NCBI RefSeq assembly: GCF_026626665.1
Contig: NZ_JAPNKE010000002.1
Span: 4,503,168 to 4,567,167 of the forward strand
Length of the DNA: 64,000 bases
Reading direction: 5' to 3'
Source of the DNA: Nannocystis pusilla
GTDB lineage: Bacteria; Myxococcota_A; Polyangia; Nannocystales; Nannocystaceae
This document shows positions 8,952 to 16,769 of this stretch, in pieces. The notes under the pieces are model-generated. The model had not been told where the DNA came from. It did no database searches and saw only the letters and a program-made list of their open reading frames with translations. The position numbers and the translations under genes were made by a program. Within the stretch, counting starts at the first letter, position 1. Each line of letters starts with the position of its first letter.

Positions 8952-9254
8952 TCAGCCCTTGAAGAACCTCAGCATGCTGTCGAACCAACCTGGCTTTCCG
9001 GTCAGCTGCTCGAGCTCGCCGTCGTCGAGGAACACGCCGTTGCACGAGAAGCACTTGTCGACCTTGACGGCACGGAACTGGACCTCGGCCAGCTCGCTGC
9101 CGCACTTGGGGCAGCGCATCCAGTGCAGCCGGCGCTGCTCCTCGCGCTCGTCGGACGAGAACTGGGACTGACGGATCTGGACGGCCTCGCGCCGGCGCGC
9201 GAGGTCCTCGCGCAGCTTCTGTTCCTGTTCGCTGAGAGTTCCGCTGCTCATCAC
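8952..9254 (-). CDS. Small TFIIB-type zinc-ribbon protein
   Basis: 100 aa. A basic, Gln/Glu-rich N-terminal helix (about residues 6-45) precedes a zf-TFIIB domain: CPKCGSELAEVQ, then VDKCFSCNGVFLDDGELEQL. The four Cys are the zinc ligands and the GVFLDDGELE tail is the family signature. The C-terminus LRFFKG is amphipathic. Function is unknown for the family; such proteins are common in myxobacteria. Lies 46 bp downstream of the large zinc-ribbon/TPR gene and 13 bp upstream of the LysR gene. Confidence 0.85.
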   Translation of the reverse strand: MMSSGTLSEQEQKLREDLARRREAVQIRQSQFSSDEREEQRRLHWMRCPKCGSELAEVQFRAVKVDKCFSCNGVFLDDGELEQLTGKPGWFDSMLRFFKG

Positions 9255-9300
9255 GCCCTCCCCCGGCCCGAAGTTTGAGTCGAGCAGCCGCGGCGACCGC

Positions 9301-11730
9301 TCAGGGCGACTTCTTCCCGACCGGCAAGAGGTCCCCCGGGTCCTCGGGCGGCGGGGGGTTCTTGCCGGCGCTGTCGTGCTTGGCGAGGTAGTTGCGGGCC
9401 GTCTGGTTGCCCGGCTCGACCTCGACGAGCTTGCGGTAGTACTCGACGGCGACGCCGTGCTTGCCCGCCAGCTCGGCCGCGCGGGCGGCCCCGGCGATGG
9501 CCTCGCGGTTGGCGGGCGCCTGGGCGACCGCGCGCTTGAACCACGAGAGCGCGGAGTCGTGGGTGTTCTTGGCCAGGAAACCTGTCCCGAGGCACAGGCA
9601 CAGATCGAGGTTCTTCGAGCCGCCGAGCTTGTCGTGGGCCTGCAGCAGGAGCTTGATGCCGCCGTCGGGGTCGCCGCCGCGGACCTTCTCGCAGCCGGTG
9701 GTGATGAGCGTGCCGGTGGCCTCGTTCTCGGGCGACGGCGTGGGGCGGACCGTCGGCGCGCGCGAGCCGGGGTCGCCCGCCGGCTGGATCGGGTCCTCGG
9801 GCGGCGCGCCGGAGCCGGTCGGGTCGGCCGGTGTGGGCTCGGGCGGCGGCTCGGGCGGCGGCGGCAGGGTCTCGCCCTTCTCGGCGGCGCTGCGGTCGAG
9901 CGCGGCCCGCAGGGCGACCGCGGCCTGCATGTCGCCGACGCGGCCGAGCACGCCGTCGAGCACCTTGCGCGCGCCCTCGTCGTCGCCGCCGCGCCACAGC
10001 GCCAGCGCGAGCAGCGACTGGTGGAGCGCGGTCGGGTTGGGCACGCCTTGCAGCGAGGTGATGAGGCCGCTGGGGATCGGCGCGGTGGGTTCGCGCCACA
10101 GCGGGGCGCCGAGGACCAGCACGCGCAGCTCAGGCGCGGCGCCCTCGGGCGGGGCGTCGAGCTTGTTCTGGGCGAGGGCCAGCAGCGCCTGCACGCGCGC
10201 CGCCTGGGTGGCGTCGGCGCTGGCGCTCGCGGCCTCGACCAGCGCGCCCGCGTCGGCCAGGTCGGTGTCGACGGCCTGCGGCAGGTCGCGGTTGCTCGGC
10301 TCGAGCATGATCGCGATCTGGGCCGACAGCACGCGCAGCAGCATGATCTCGGCCTGCGTCAGCTTGGCCGCAGCGACCACCGCCGGGTCGCGCTCGGGGT
10401 CGTCGACGACGCGCTCGAGGTCGGTGATGGCCTGCTTCGTCCGGGTCAGGCCGAGCGTGCGCATCGCGTTGCGGGCCGCGGCGAACTCGCTCGGCTCCTG
10501 CAGCGGCGGCTTGACCTCGCCCTTGACGGCCACCGGCGCGTCGCCGCCGAGGTTCAGCACGCGCTCGCGGATGCCGGGGATGCCGAACACGATGCCGAGC
10601 GCGACCAGCACGCCGGCGAGCGCGTAGACCCCGGCCGCGCCCTTCTGCGGGCCCTCGACCTTGACGATGACGACGTCGGGCGCGCGCGGGCCCTCGGGGG
10701 CGGTGAGCGAGGCGGTGGCCGGGTGCGACGGCTCGAGCCCGGGGTTCGAGCCGAGCGACGACGTCGGCGGCACCGAGATGGCCGCGCCGGCGACCGCGGC
10801 GCTGACGGCCGCCGAGGTGGCCGAGCGCTCGCCGCTGTCGCGCACGGGGCGGCGCTCGGAGACGTCGAACTCCGACGAGCGCTCGCCGAGCCTGGCCGAA
10901 AGTTCAGGTCCGGGCCGCGACGACTCGGAGCTCGAGCGCGACTTCTCGCGCGCGGCCCGTTCGGTGGCCCGCTGGCCCTCGACCCGCTGCACCGCCGCGG
11001 CCACGCTCTGGGCCGCGCGCCGGGCCAGGTCGGACACGAGGATCGGCTGGCTGCGCTCGCGCGTGTCGCCGCGCGGGCTGTCGTCCTCGTCCTCGACGCG
11101 CGGCAGGCTGTCGCTGCTGACCGCCTTGGTGACCGCGTCGAGCATCGACGACACGTTGCCGGTGCGCCGCTGCGAACGAGAGGTGCGCGGCGGCGGCGAC
11201 GGCGTGTCGAACTGCGGCGGCGCCGGCAGCGGGCCGTCGTCGTCGAGCAGCGACAGCGCGGGCTCGGGCAGCTCGCCGCCGAGGTCGAAGCGGTGCGTCT
11301 CTTCGCGGCGGATCGGCGCCGGCTCGTCGACGCCGGTGCCGAACGTCGGCGGCGGGCCGAGCTCCATCGCCGAGGGCGCCTCGATCGCGCGGAACATCCG
11401 CGAGAGGCCCTCTTTGCCGATGAACAGCGGCGAGAACTCCGGGATCTCGCCGAGCTTGATCCAGAACTGACCGGTGTGGGAGATCTGGTCGTCAGGGCGC
11501 AGGCGGCCGTCTTCCACCTGCTCGACGATCTCGCGCAGCGTGGGCAGCTCGAACAGGTGCTTCTCGACCGTCGCCATGCGCCACGGGCCGCCGCCGAGCT
11601 CGGGCTCCGGCTCCGGCTCGGCGTGGAACATGTGACTGCAGACCGAGCAACGCAGCGTCACGCCCTCGGGACCGACCTGGCTCGGGTCCAGGTCGAACTC
11701 GGTGCTGCATTTCGTGCAACGGATAATCAA
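9301..11730 (-). CDS. MJ0042-type zinc-ribbon, GYF-like, transmembrane TPR protein
   Basis: 809 aa. The N-terminus MIIRCTKCSTEFDLDPSQVG has an MJ0042 zinc finger with ligands C5, C8, C28 and C31. A GYF-like/DUF4339-type segment follows (about 55-105, LPTLREIVEQVEDGRL and QFWIKLGEIPEF). A long low-complexity Ser/Pro/acidic linker leads to one transmembrane helix near residues 366-388. Beyond it are TPR-like helices and a last clear TPR pair (about 715-790). This layout is typical of myxobacterial regulatory or motility proteins that sense from the cytoplasm and reach into the periplasm. No enzyme motif is present. It lies 53 bp after a second zinc-ribbon membrane gene. Confidence 0.8.
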   Translation of the reverse strand: MIIRCTKCSTEFDLDPSQVGPEGVTLRCSVCSHMFHAEPEPEPELGGGPWRMATVEKHLFELPTLREIVEQVEDGRLRPDDQISHTGQFWIKLGEIPEFSPLFIGKEGLSRMFRAIEAPSAMELGPPPTFGTGVDEPAPIRREETHRFDLGGELPEPALSLLDDDGPLPAPPQFDTPSPPPRTSRSQRRTGNVSSMLDAVTKAVSSDSLPRVEDEDDSPRGDTRERSQPILVSDLARRAAQSVAAAVQRVEGQRATERAAREKSRSSSESSRPGPELSARLGERSSEFDVSERRPVRDSGERSATSAAVSAAVAGAAISVPPTSSLGSNPGLEPSHPATASLTAPEGPRAPDVVIVKVEGPQKGAAGVYALAGVLVALGIVFGIPGIRERVLNLGGDAPVAVKGEVKPPLQEPSEFAAARNAMRTLGLTRTKQAITDLERVVDDPERDPAVVAAAKLTQAEIMLLRVLSAQIAIMLEPSNRDLPQAVDTDLADAGALVEAASASADATQAARVQALLALAQNKLDAPPEGAAPELRVLVLGAPLWREPTAPIPSGLITSLQGVPNPTALHQSLLALALWRGGDDEGARKVLDGVLGRVGDMQAAVALRAALDRSAAEKGETLPPPPEPPPEPTPADPTGSGAPPEDPIQPAGDPGSRAPTVRPTPSPENEATGTLITTGCEKVRGGDPDGGIKLLLQAHDKLGGSKNLDLCLCLGTGFLAKNTHDSALSWFKRAVAQAPANREAIAGAARAAELAGKHGVAVEYYRKLVEVEPGNQTARNYLAKHDSAGKNPPPPEDPGDLLPVGKKSP

Positions 11731-11783
11731 GGGCTAGCTCGCTGGCGGCACCATAGCACAAAGCAGAAGGGGGCGGACACCTG

Positions 11784-12011
11784 TCAGCCGGCGCCCGAAC
11801 CCGGGGCCACCGACATCACCAGCGAGGCGACGACCGCGACGAGGGACAGCCCCAGGAACACCGCGAACAGCTTCATCGGCAGCGGCGGGGCGTGTTGCGC
11901 CTCGAGCCCCGCCTCGGCCTTGCACCGCGGACACTGGAGCTCGCCGCCGTCGCCGTCAGTCCCGGCGGGCGCCGTGAGCACGTAGTGGCAGCGGGAGCAG
12001 TGGTACTGCAT
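11784..12011 (-). CDS. Small zinc-ribbon membrane protein
   Basis: 75 aa. CSRC and CPRC pairs (about residues 5-8 and 27-30) form a rubredoxin-like zinc ribbon, then a single transmembrane helix (LFAVFLGLSLVAVVASLVMS). First gene of a minus-strand run with the large MJ0042 protein, the TFIIB-like protein and LysR. Divergent from the response regulator over 153 bp. Function unknown; an anchor or regulator of its large neighbour is a reasonable guess. Confidence 0.78.
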   Translation of the reverse strand: MQYHCSRCHYVLTAPAGTDGDGGELQCPRCKAEAGLEAQHAPPLPMKLFAVFLGLSLVAVVASLVMSVAPGSGAG

Positions 12012-12152
12012 GGCTCATGGGGTACTCTGGGCCCGCTGTCGTGTCAACCACGGCACGCGCCCCGGCACCCGCGTTCACCCCCGAGCCGCCGGCGCCACGC
12101 GGCTTCCGGCCGGCTCGCGCTCCCCGCTCCCCCACCACCCGCTCCCACCCCA

Positions 12153-12164
12153 CGAAGGGGAACC
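12153..12164 (+). promoter_or_regulatory. Strong Shine-Dalgarno of the response regulator
   Basis: GAAGGGGAACC immediately precedes ATG 12165. It is one of the best ribosome sites in the window and fixes the start of the response regulator against the many longer upstream frames. Confidence 0.7.
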
Positions 12165-12896
12165 ATGCAAACCCCGGCGAAGGTGCTCCTGATCGAAGAC
12201 GATGTCCGCCTGGCCGAGCGCACCGCGGAATACCTCCAGGGCCACGAGCTCGCGGTCGAGATCGCCGGCGACGGCGAAACCGGGCTCACCCGCGCCCTCA
12301 GCGGCGAATTCGACGTGATCCTGCTCGATCTCATGCTCCCGCGCCTCGACGGCCTCGAGGTCTGCCGGCGCCTGCGTCAGCGCTCGGCGCTGCCGGTCAT
12401 CATGCTGTCGGCGCGCAGCGAGGAGATCGACCGCATCCTCGGCCTCGAGCTCGGCGCCGACGACTACCTGCCCAAACCCTACAGCCCGCGCGAGCTGGTG
12501 GCCCGGATCCGGGCGGTGCTGCGGCGCGCGGTGCCGTCGCCGGAGGGCCCCACGAGCACGCTGCGCTGCGGGCCGCTGGTCGTCGACCGCGCCCGCCGCC
12601 GCATCGAGGTCGCCGGCGCGGCCTGCGACCTGACCGCGCACCAGTTCGACCTCCTGTGGCTGCTGCTCGAGGCCCGCGGCCAGGTGCTCTCGCGCGAGCA
12701 GCTCTACCAACGTCTGCGCGCGCTGAGGGGTCAGTCGCCCGGCGCCTACGACCCCTCGGTCGACCGCAGCATCGACGTCCAGCTCAGCAAGATCCGCGGC
12801 ACCCTCGCCGCCGCCGACGCGCGCGCCGCAGGCCTCATCCGCACGGTCCGCGGCGTCGGCTACGTCCTCGACGACGCGCCCGAGGGCGCCGCGTGA
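12165..12896 (+). CDS. OmpR/CpxR-family response regulator
   Basis: 243 aa. The receiver domain (4-115) has the acidic pair at 11-13 (EDD), phosphoacceptor Asp55 in LLDLMLPR and Lys104 in LPKPYSP. The Trans_reg_C winged helix (about 135-238) has LTAHQFDLLWLLLEARGQV, a DRSIDVQLSKIR recognition helix and the end motif IRTVRGVGYVL. It binds DNA as a phosphorylated dimer. The stop overlaps the histidine-kinase GTG (GTGA), giving a coupled two-component pair. A Spy/CpxP-like gene lies 3 kb away, so an envelope-stress circuit like CpxRA is plausible but inferred. Confidence 0.93.
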   Translation: MQTPAKVLLIEDDVRLAERTAEYLQGHELAVEIAGDGETGLTRALSGEFDVILLDLMLPRLDGLEVCRRLRQRSALPVIMLSARSEEIDRILGLELGADDYLPKPYSPRELVARIRAVLRRAVPSPEGPTSTLRCGPLVVDRARRRIEVAGAACDLTAHQFDLLWLLLEARGQVLSREQLYQRLRALRGQSPGAYDPSVDRSIDVQLSKIRGTLAAADARAAGLIRTVRGVGYVLDDAPEGAA

Positions 12897-14311
12897 GCGA
12901 ACCGGCCCCGGACCCGCGCGCCCGCCCGTCGGCCCCGCCCCGCTGGCGCCGCGGCCTGTTCGCGCGCGTGTTCTTCACCTTCTTCGCCGCCGTGCTGGCG
13001 TTCGTGACGCTGGCCTCGATCGTCCAGTTCGCCACCGCCGAGCGCCACGACGCCGGGTGGGTCGAGGCCGCCGACGCCGTGGTCGAGGCCCACAAGCCGG
13101 CGCTGCTGGCGGCGCTGGCCGGCGACGGCGACCTCGAGGCCGCGGCCGGGGCGCTGGCCGGCGCGCTCGAGCTGCGGGTGGCCGTGCGCAGCTTCGACGG
13201 CGCGCACCTGGCCGGCGACCCCGCCATCCCGCCGCTGCGGCCGCTGCGGCCGCGCCAGCGCAGCCGGCTCGAGCGCGGCGCGCCGGTGATGCTGCGCGAG
13301 AAGTCGGGCGAGCCGCAGCTGGCGTTCCCGATCGGCGACCGGGCGCTCCTGATCGCCGACACCGGCGATCAGGCCAGCCGGCGCATGCGCACCCTGGTGC
13401 TCGGCGTGGTCGGCCTGGTCGGCCTGCTCGGCGCCTCGGCGTGGCTGCTGGCCCGCTCGCTGACGCGGCGGCTCGCGCTGCTCGAGGACGGCGCGGCCCG
13501 GATCGCCCGCGGCGAGCTCGGTCACCGCGTGCAGGTCGACCCGCGCGGCGACGAGATCGATCACCTCGGCCAGGAGATGAACGACATGGCCTATCAGCTC
13601 GGGGAGCTGATCCGCGGCCAGCGCTCGCTGCTGACCAACGTCTCGCACGAGCTCAAGACGCCGATCGCCCGCCTGCGCGTGCTCGCGGAGCTGCTGAGCG
13701 AGCGCGCCGAGACGCTGCCCGATCACCCCGCGAGCGCGCGGATCCGCAAGGGCGCGGTCGAGCTCGAGCAGGACCTCGGCGAGCTGGCCACGCTCGTGCA
13801 GGACCTGCTGACCTCGGGCCGGCTCGAGCTGTCGGGCCCGCACGCCTCGCCGGTGCAGCGCACGCCGATCGACCTGGCGCCGTTCCTCGGCCGCCTCGGC
13901 GCGCCGTTCGCCGCCGAGCTCGCGGTCACGCCGCCCGGGCTGTCGCTGACCGGCGACCCGCTGCTGCTGGGCCGGCTGTTCACCAACCTGCTGAGCAACG
14001 CTCGTCGCGCCTGTCCTCAGGGACATGTGTGGATCGCCGCCGCCGCGGCGGCGAGCGAGTGCACGATCGCGGTCGAGGACGAGGGCCCGGGCATCCCGCC
14101 GGCCGAGCGGGCCCGCGTGTTCGAGGCGTTCTACCGCCTCGACGACGCCCGCGCGCGCGACCACGGCGGCGCCGGCCTCGGGCTCTACTTGTGCGTGCAG
14201 ATCGCACGGGCCCACGGCGGCACGATCGCCGCCGAGGGCCGCGAATCGGGCCCCGGGGCGCGGCTGGTCGTCCGCTTGCCGCTCGCTGGCCCGCCCGCGC
14301 CCGTGCTATAG
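12893..14311 (+). CDS. Sensor histidine kinase (CpxA-like)
   Basis: 472 aa from a GTG that overlaps the response regulator by 4 bp. Two membrane helices (about 25-48 and 168-188) frame a periplasmic sensor of about 120 residues. Then come HAMP (about 188-240), HisKA with phosphorylated His252 in NVSHELKTPIARLR, and HATPase_c with NLLSNARR, DEGPGIP and GGAGLGLYL boxes. It phosphorylates the preceding regulator. Within the ATPase domain, ACPQGHVW is encoded by a CTGTCC/GGACAT repeat copy that replaces the usual residues between the N box and the next strand, an insertion that seems tolerated. Confidence 0.93.
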   Translation: MSEPAPDPRARPSAPPRWRRGLFARVFFTFFAAVLAFVTLASIVQFATAERHDAGWVEAADAVVEAHKPALLAALAGDGDLEAAAGALAGALELRVAVRSFDGAHLAGDPAIPPLRPLRPRQRSRLERGAPVMLREKSGEPQLAFPIGDRALLIADTGDQASRRMRTLVLGVVGLVGLLGASAWLLARSLTRRLALLEDGAARIARGELGHRVQVDPRGDEIDHLGQEMNDMAYQLGELIRGQRSLLTNVSHELKTPIARLRVLAELLSERAETLPDHPASARIRKGAVELEQDLGELATLVQDLLTSGRLELSGPHASPVQRTPIDLAPFLGRLGAPFAAELAVTPPGLSLTGDPLLLGRLFTNLLSNARRACPQGHVWIAAAAAASECTIAVEDEGPGIPPAERARVFEAFYRLDDARARDHGGAGLGLYLCVQIARAHGGTIAAEGRESGPGARLVVRLPLAGPPAPVL

Positions 14312-14318
14312 GCGCCGC

Positions 14319-14963
14319 GTGGACAGCTACAAGCAGCGCTTCATCGACCTCCTCGTGCGCCACGAGGTGCTCCGCTTCGGCGACTTCACGCTGAAGTCGG
14401 GGCGCCGCTCGCCCTACTTCATCAACGCCGGTCAGCGCACCGGGGCCGCGATCGCCGGCCTCGGCGAGGCCTACGCCGAGTGCCTGCAGCGCGAGGGCCT
14501 CGCCTGCGACCTGCTGTTCGGGCCGTCGTACAAGGGCGTGCCGCTGGCGGTGGCGACCGCGATCGCGCAGGCGCGGGCCGGCAGCGACGTGGCGTTCTGC
14601 TTCGACCGCAAGGAGGCCAAGGACCACGGCGAGGGCGGCGTGTTCGTCGGCACCGCCCCGTGGGACGGCGCCCGCGTGGTCATCGTCGACGACGTGATCA
14701 CCTCCGGCAAGTCGATCCACGAGGCCGCCGACCTGCTGCGCAAGGCCGCCGCGGTGACCGTCGCCGGGGTCGTGGTCGCCGTCGATCGCATGGAGCGCGG
14801 CCGCGGGACCGTCAGCACCCTGCAAGAGCTGCAGAGCGAGCTGGGCGCGCCCGTGCGGGCCATCGTCACCATCCGCGAGATCGCCGCCTACCTCCACCCG
14901 CGCGTCATCGACGACGCGCGCCTGCGCGCGATCGAGGGCTACCTCGCCGAGCACGGCGCGTAG
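14319..14963 (+). CDS. pyrE: Orotate phosphoribosyltransferase
   Basis: 214 aa, matching the usual length of about 213. GTG start 8 bp after the kinase stop. The N-terminal FGDFTLKSGRRSPYFINAG region binds orotate; the PRPP loop is VVIVDDVITSGKS (about 119-131). FGPSYKGVPLAVATA and the catalytic-loop segment DRKEAKDHGEGG are also present. It makes OMP from orotate and PRPP in de novo UMP synthesis. Placement right after a two-component pair is probably incidental, though cotranscription is likely given the spacing. Confidence 0.95.
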   Translation: MDSYKQRFIDLLVRHEVLRFGDFTLKSGRRSPYFINAGQRTGAAIAGLGEAYAECLQREGLACDLLFGPSYKGVPLAVATAIAQARAGSDVAFCFDRKEAKDHGEGGVFVGTAPWDGARVVIVDDVITSGKSIHEAADLLRKAAAVTVAGVVVAVDRMERGRGTVSTLQELQSELGAPVRAIVTIREIAAYLHPRVIDDARLRAIEGYLAEHGA

Positions 14964-14992
14964 TGCTACGGTGACGCCGTGCGCCGCGGGGT

Positions 14993-15514
14993 TTGGCTGT
15001 CCTTTGCGCCCTGTCCTTCGGCGCATGTCCTGAAGAGCAGGCCGACCCGCTCGACCCCGACCTGCTGATCGCGCTGTCCGAGGCCGGCGGCGACGGCCGC
15101 GGCGAGGCGCTCGCCGGCCGCTACGTCACCGCCGCCGAGGTGCTCGAGTGCGACTGCCCGCCGCGCATGGGCGTCGACCTGTGCGTCGGCGGGGCCCAGC
15201 TGATCGGCATCAACGGCCCCGCGCGGGTCGAGCACGTCGACGGCTGGCTCACCTTCCAGCCCGAGGTCACGTCGCTGCCGTGGTCGCTGTCCGGCGCGGT
15301 GGGCCGCGACCGCGGCTTCGTCCTCGGCGGCATCTCGGGCCTGGCGATCGGCCTGTTCACGGTCGGCATGTACGCCCGCCTCGACGGCGAATTCACCGCC
15401 GACGGTGGCCTGAGCGGGGAGCTCGCCCATCGCCTCCTCGGCGAGCTCCCCGACGGCCCCATCGACTGCCGCACCACCTACGCCGTGACCGGCGCGCGGA
15501 CGCCCGACGCCTGA
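14993..15514 (+). CDS. Small secreted lipoprotein of unknown function
   Basis: 173 aa from a TTG. The mature part starts after the lipobox-like SFGAC and contains a Cys-rich segment (ECDCPPRMGVDLCVGG) that looks like a beta-rich domain, plus a C-terminal Cys. The signal peptide is oddly short and lacks basic residues. A GTG 14 bp upstream in another frame encodes VRRGVWLSFAPC, so a frame shift inside the signal is likely. The segment is made of CTGTCCTTTGCG/CTGTCCTTCGG copies of the window's repeat, which could have displaced the original signal. The last codons and stop lie in the first unit of a 44-bp tandem repeat. Confidence 0.6.
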   Translation: MAVLCALSFGACPEEQADPLDPDLLIALSEAGGDGRGEALAGRYVTAAEVLECDCPPRMGVDLCVGGAQLIGINGPARVEHVDGWLTFQPEVTSLPWSLSGAVGRDRGFVLGGISGLAIGLFTVGMYARLDGEFTADGGLSGELAHRLLGELPDGPIDCRTTYAVTGARTPDA

Positions 15515-15770
15515 GCGCCGCAGTCGCTCAGGCCGCGGAGCGCCGGTACGACGCCTGAGCGCCGCAGTCGCCCAGGCCGCGGAGCGCCGGTACGACGCCT
15601 GAGCGCCGCAGTCGCCCAGGCCGCGGAGCGCCGGCACGACGCCTGAGCGCCGCAGTCGCCCAGGCCGCGGAGCGCCGGCTCACGCAGGCTTCGCAGCGCC
15701 GGCTCGTCCCGGGCGCCCGACGCCTCTGCCCCGCAGTCGCGCAGGCCCCGGAGCACCGGCTCGTCGCGCG
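15506..15770. repeat. 44-bp tandem repeat array
   Basis: Four near-identical 44-bp units start at 15506, 15550, 15594 and 15638. Each begins GACGCCTGAGCGCCGCAGTC and ends CGCGGAGCGCCGG. Degenerate copies continue to about 15770. Unit 1 contains the stop codon of the preceding lipoprotein gene. There are no unique spacers, so this is a minisatellite and not a CRISPR. Each unit carries imperfect internal dyads (GCCGCAG/CCGCGG). Confidence 0.9.
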
Positions 15771-15849
15771 TCACCGCGGACCCGGCAGATGGGAGCCGGG
15801 CGCGGTGACTCGAGGTGGTCGGCCGTCGCGCGGCCGCCCCCGCCACGGA

Positions 15850-16362
15850 TCAGCCGCGAGCCTTGCGGCCGTCGCGGTCGCCCCGCCCGTCGCGGTCGCC
15901 CCGCCCGTCACGCGGGCCGCCGCGGTGGTGGCCCTTGCCCTTGCCGTCCTTGTGCTTGGCCTTGAACTCGGCCAGCTTGGTGCGCTGCGCCGGGGTCAGG
16001 ACCGCGTCGATCTTGGTCTTCATCGCCTCGCGCTCGTTCTTGGCGATCGTCTCGTGAGCCGCGAGCTGCTCGCGCAGGCCCTTGACCTTGGCCGCGTCGA
16101 ACGAGGGCTTGGCGTACTCGGCGGCGATCTGCCGCTCGAGGTCGTGGATGGCGACGCGCTCGGCCTTGATGGTCGGCTTGTGGCTGGCGCGGATCTGCGT
16201 CAGCTGAGTCTTCTGCGCGTCGGTGCATTCGAGCTTCTCGCACATCTTCGCCCCACGGTCGCCGCGGTCGCCGTGGTGCTTGCCCGCCTCGGCGTCGCCC
16301 GCCGCGAACATGGTCAGCCCGAACACAGTCGTCATCACCAGCTTGGAAATCGTGGTCAGCAT
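15850..16362 (-). CDS. Spy/CpxP-family periplasmic chaperone-like protein
   Basis: 170 aa. ATG 16362 is preceded by GAAAGGA seven bases upstream, which favours it over a GTG 18 bp earlier. Signal peptide MLTTISKLVMTTVFGLTMFA ends near GDAEA. The mature helical region has the family's LTxxQ-type elements: LECTDAQKTQLTQIRASHKP and LTPAQRTKLAEF. A long Lys/Glu-rich coil sits between them, and a basic His/Gly/Asp/Arg tail (GDRDGRGDRDGR) may bind metal. Spy and CpxP guard periplasmic proteins and damp Cpx signalling; the CpxRA-like pair is 1.5-4 kb away. The 44-bp repeat array lies just beyond its 3' end. Confidence 0.85.
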   Translation of the reverse strand: MLTTISKLVMTTVFGLTMFAAGDAEAGKHHGDRGDRGAKMCEKLECTDAQKTQLTQIRASHKPTIKAERVAIHDLERQIAAEYAKPSFDAAKVKGLREQLAAHETIAKNEREAMKTKIDAVLTPAQRTKLAEFKAKHKDGKGKGHHRGGPRDGRGDRDGRGDRDGRKARG

Positions 16363-16627
16363 CGTGGTTCCTTTCGTCACGGCCCTTTCGACGCCCCCCG
16401 GCCGCGGCTATGCGCCCCCTCCCGCAAAGCGAGGGCCAAGGGGACGTAAAGCGTCCGTAACCACCGCGCGCCCGCGCCCGTCGCGGCCGCTCCGCCTCTA
16501 CAAGGCCGAGCTCGCCGGCGACGCGGAGCGACTGCACGCCGTCCTCACGCCCGCCTCCTGAGGCCGCCTTCGGCGTGACGCTCGCTGCCGCCACAGCCCG
16601 CGAGCCCGCCGCGCCTGTCGCCGTCGC

Positions 16628-16766
16628 ACCTGCCCGATCGGACAGGCACCTCGCGCCCCGGCGCTGGCCGTTCAGACGGCGGCGCGCCTCGCGACCTGTC
16701 CCGCGCGCACCCCTTCGCCTGTCCGTTCAGACAGGCGCGCCCTCGCGACCTGTCCCTCCGGACAGG
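16628..16766. repeat. Cluster of CTGTCC/GGACAG hairpin repeats
   Basis: Between the Spy-like gene start and the pseudokinase 3' end. Clear hairpins: ACCTGCCCGATCGGACAGGC at 16628-16647, CCTGTCCGTTCAGACAGG at 16718-16735 and CCTGTCCCTCCGGACAGG at 16749-16766. The last ends 3 bp from the pseudokinase stop and is a good terminator candidate. The remainder of 16363-16769 has no supported gene; open frames there are Arg/Pro-rich shadows. Confidence 0.75.
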
Positions 16767-16769
16767 GCC

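Noticed and set aside
15506..15770. Possible CRISPR array
   Set aside because: Units are contiguous with no unique spacers and no cas genes are nearby; it is a plain tandem repeat.
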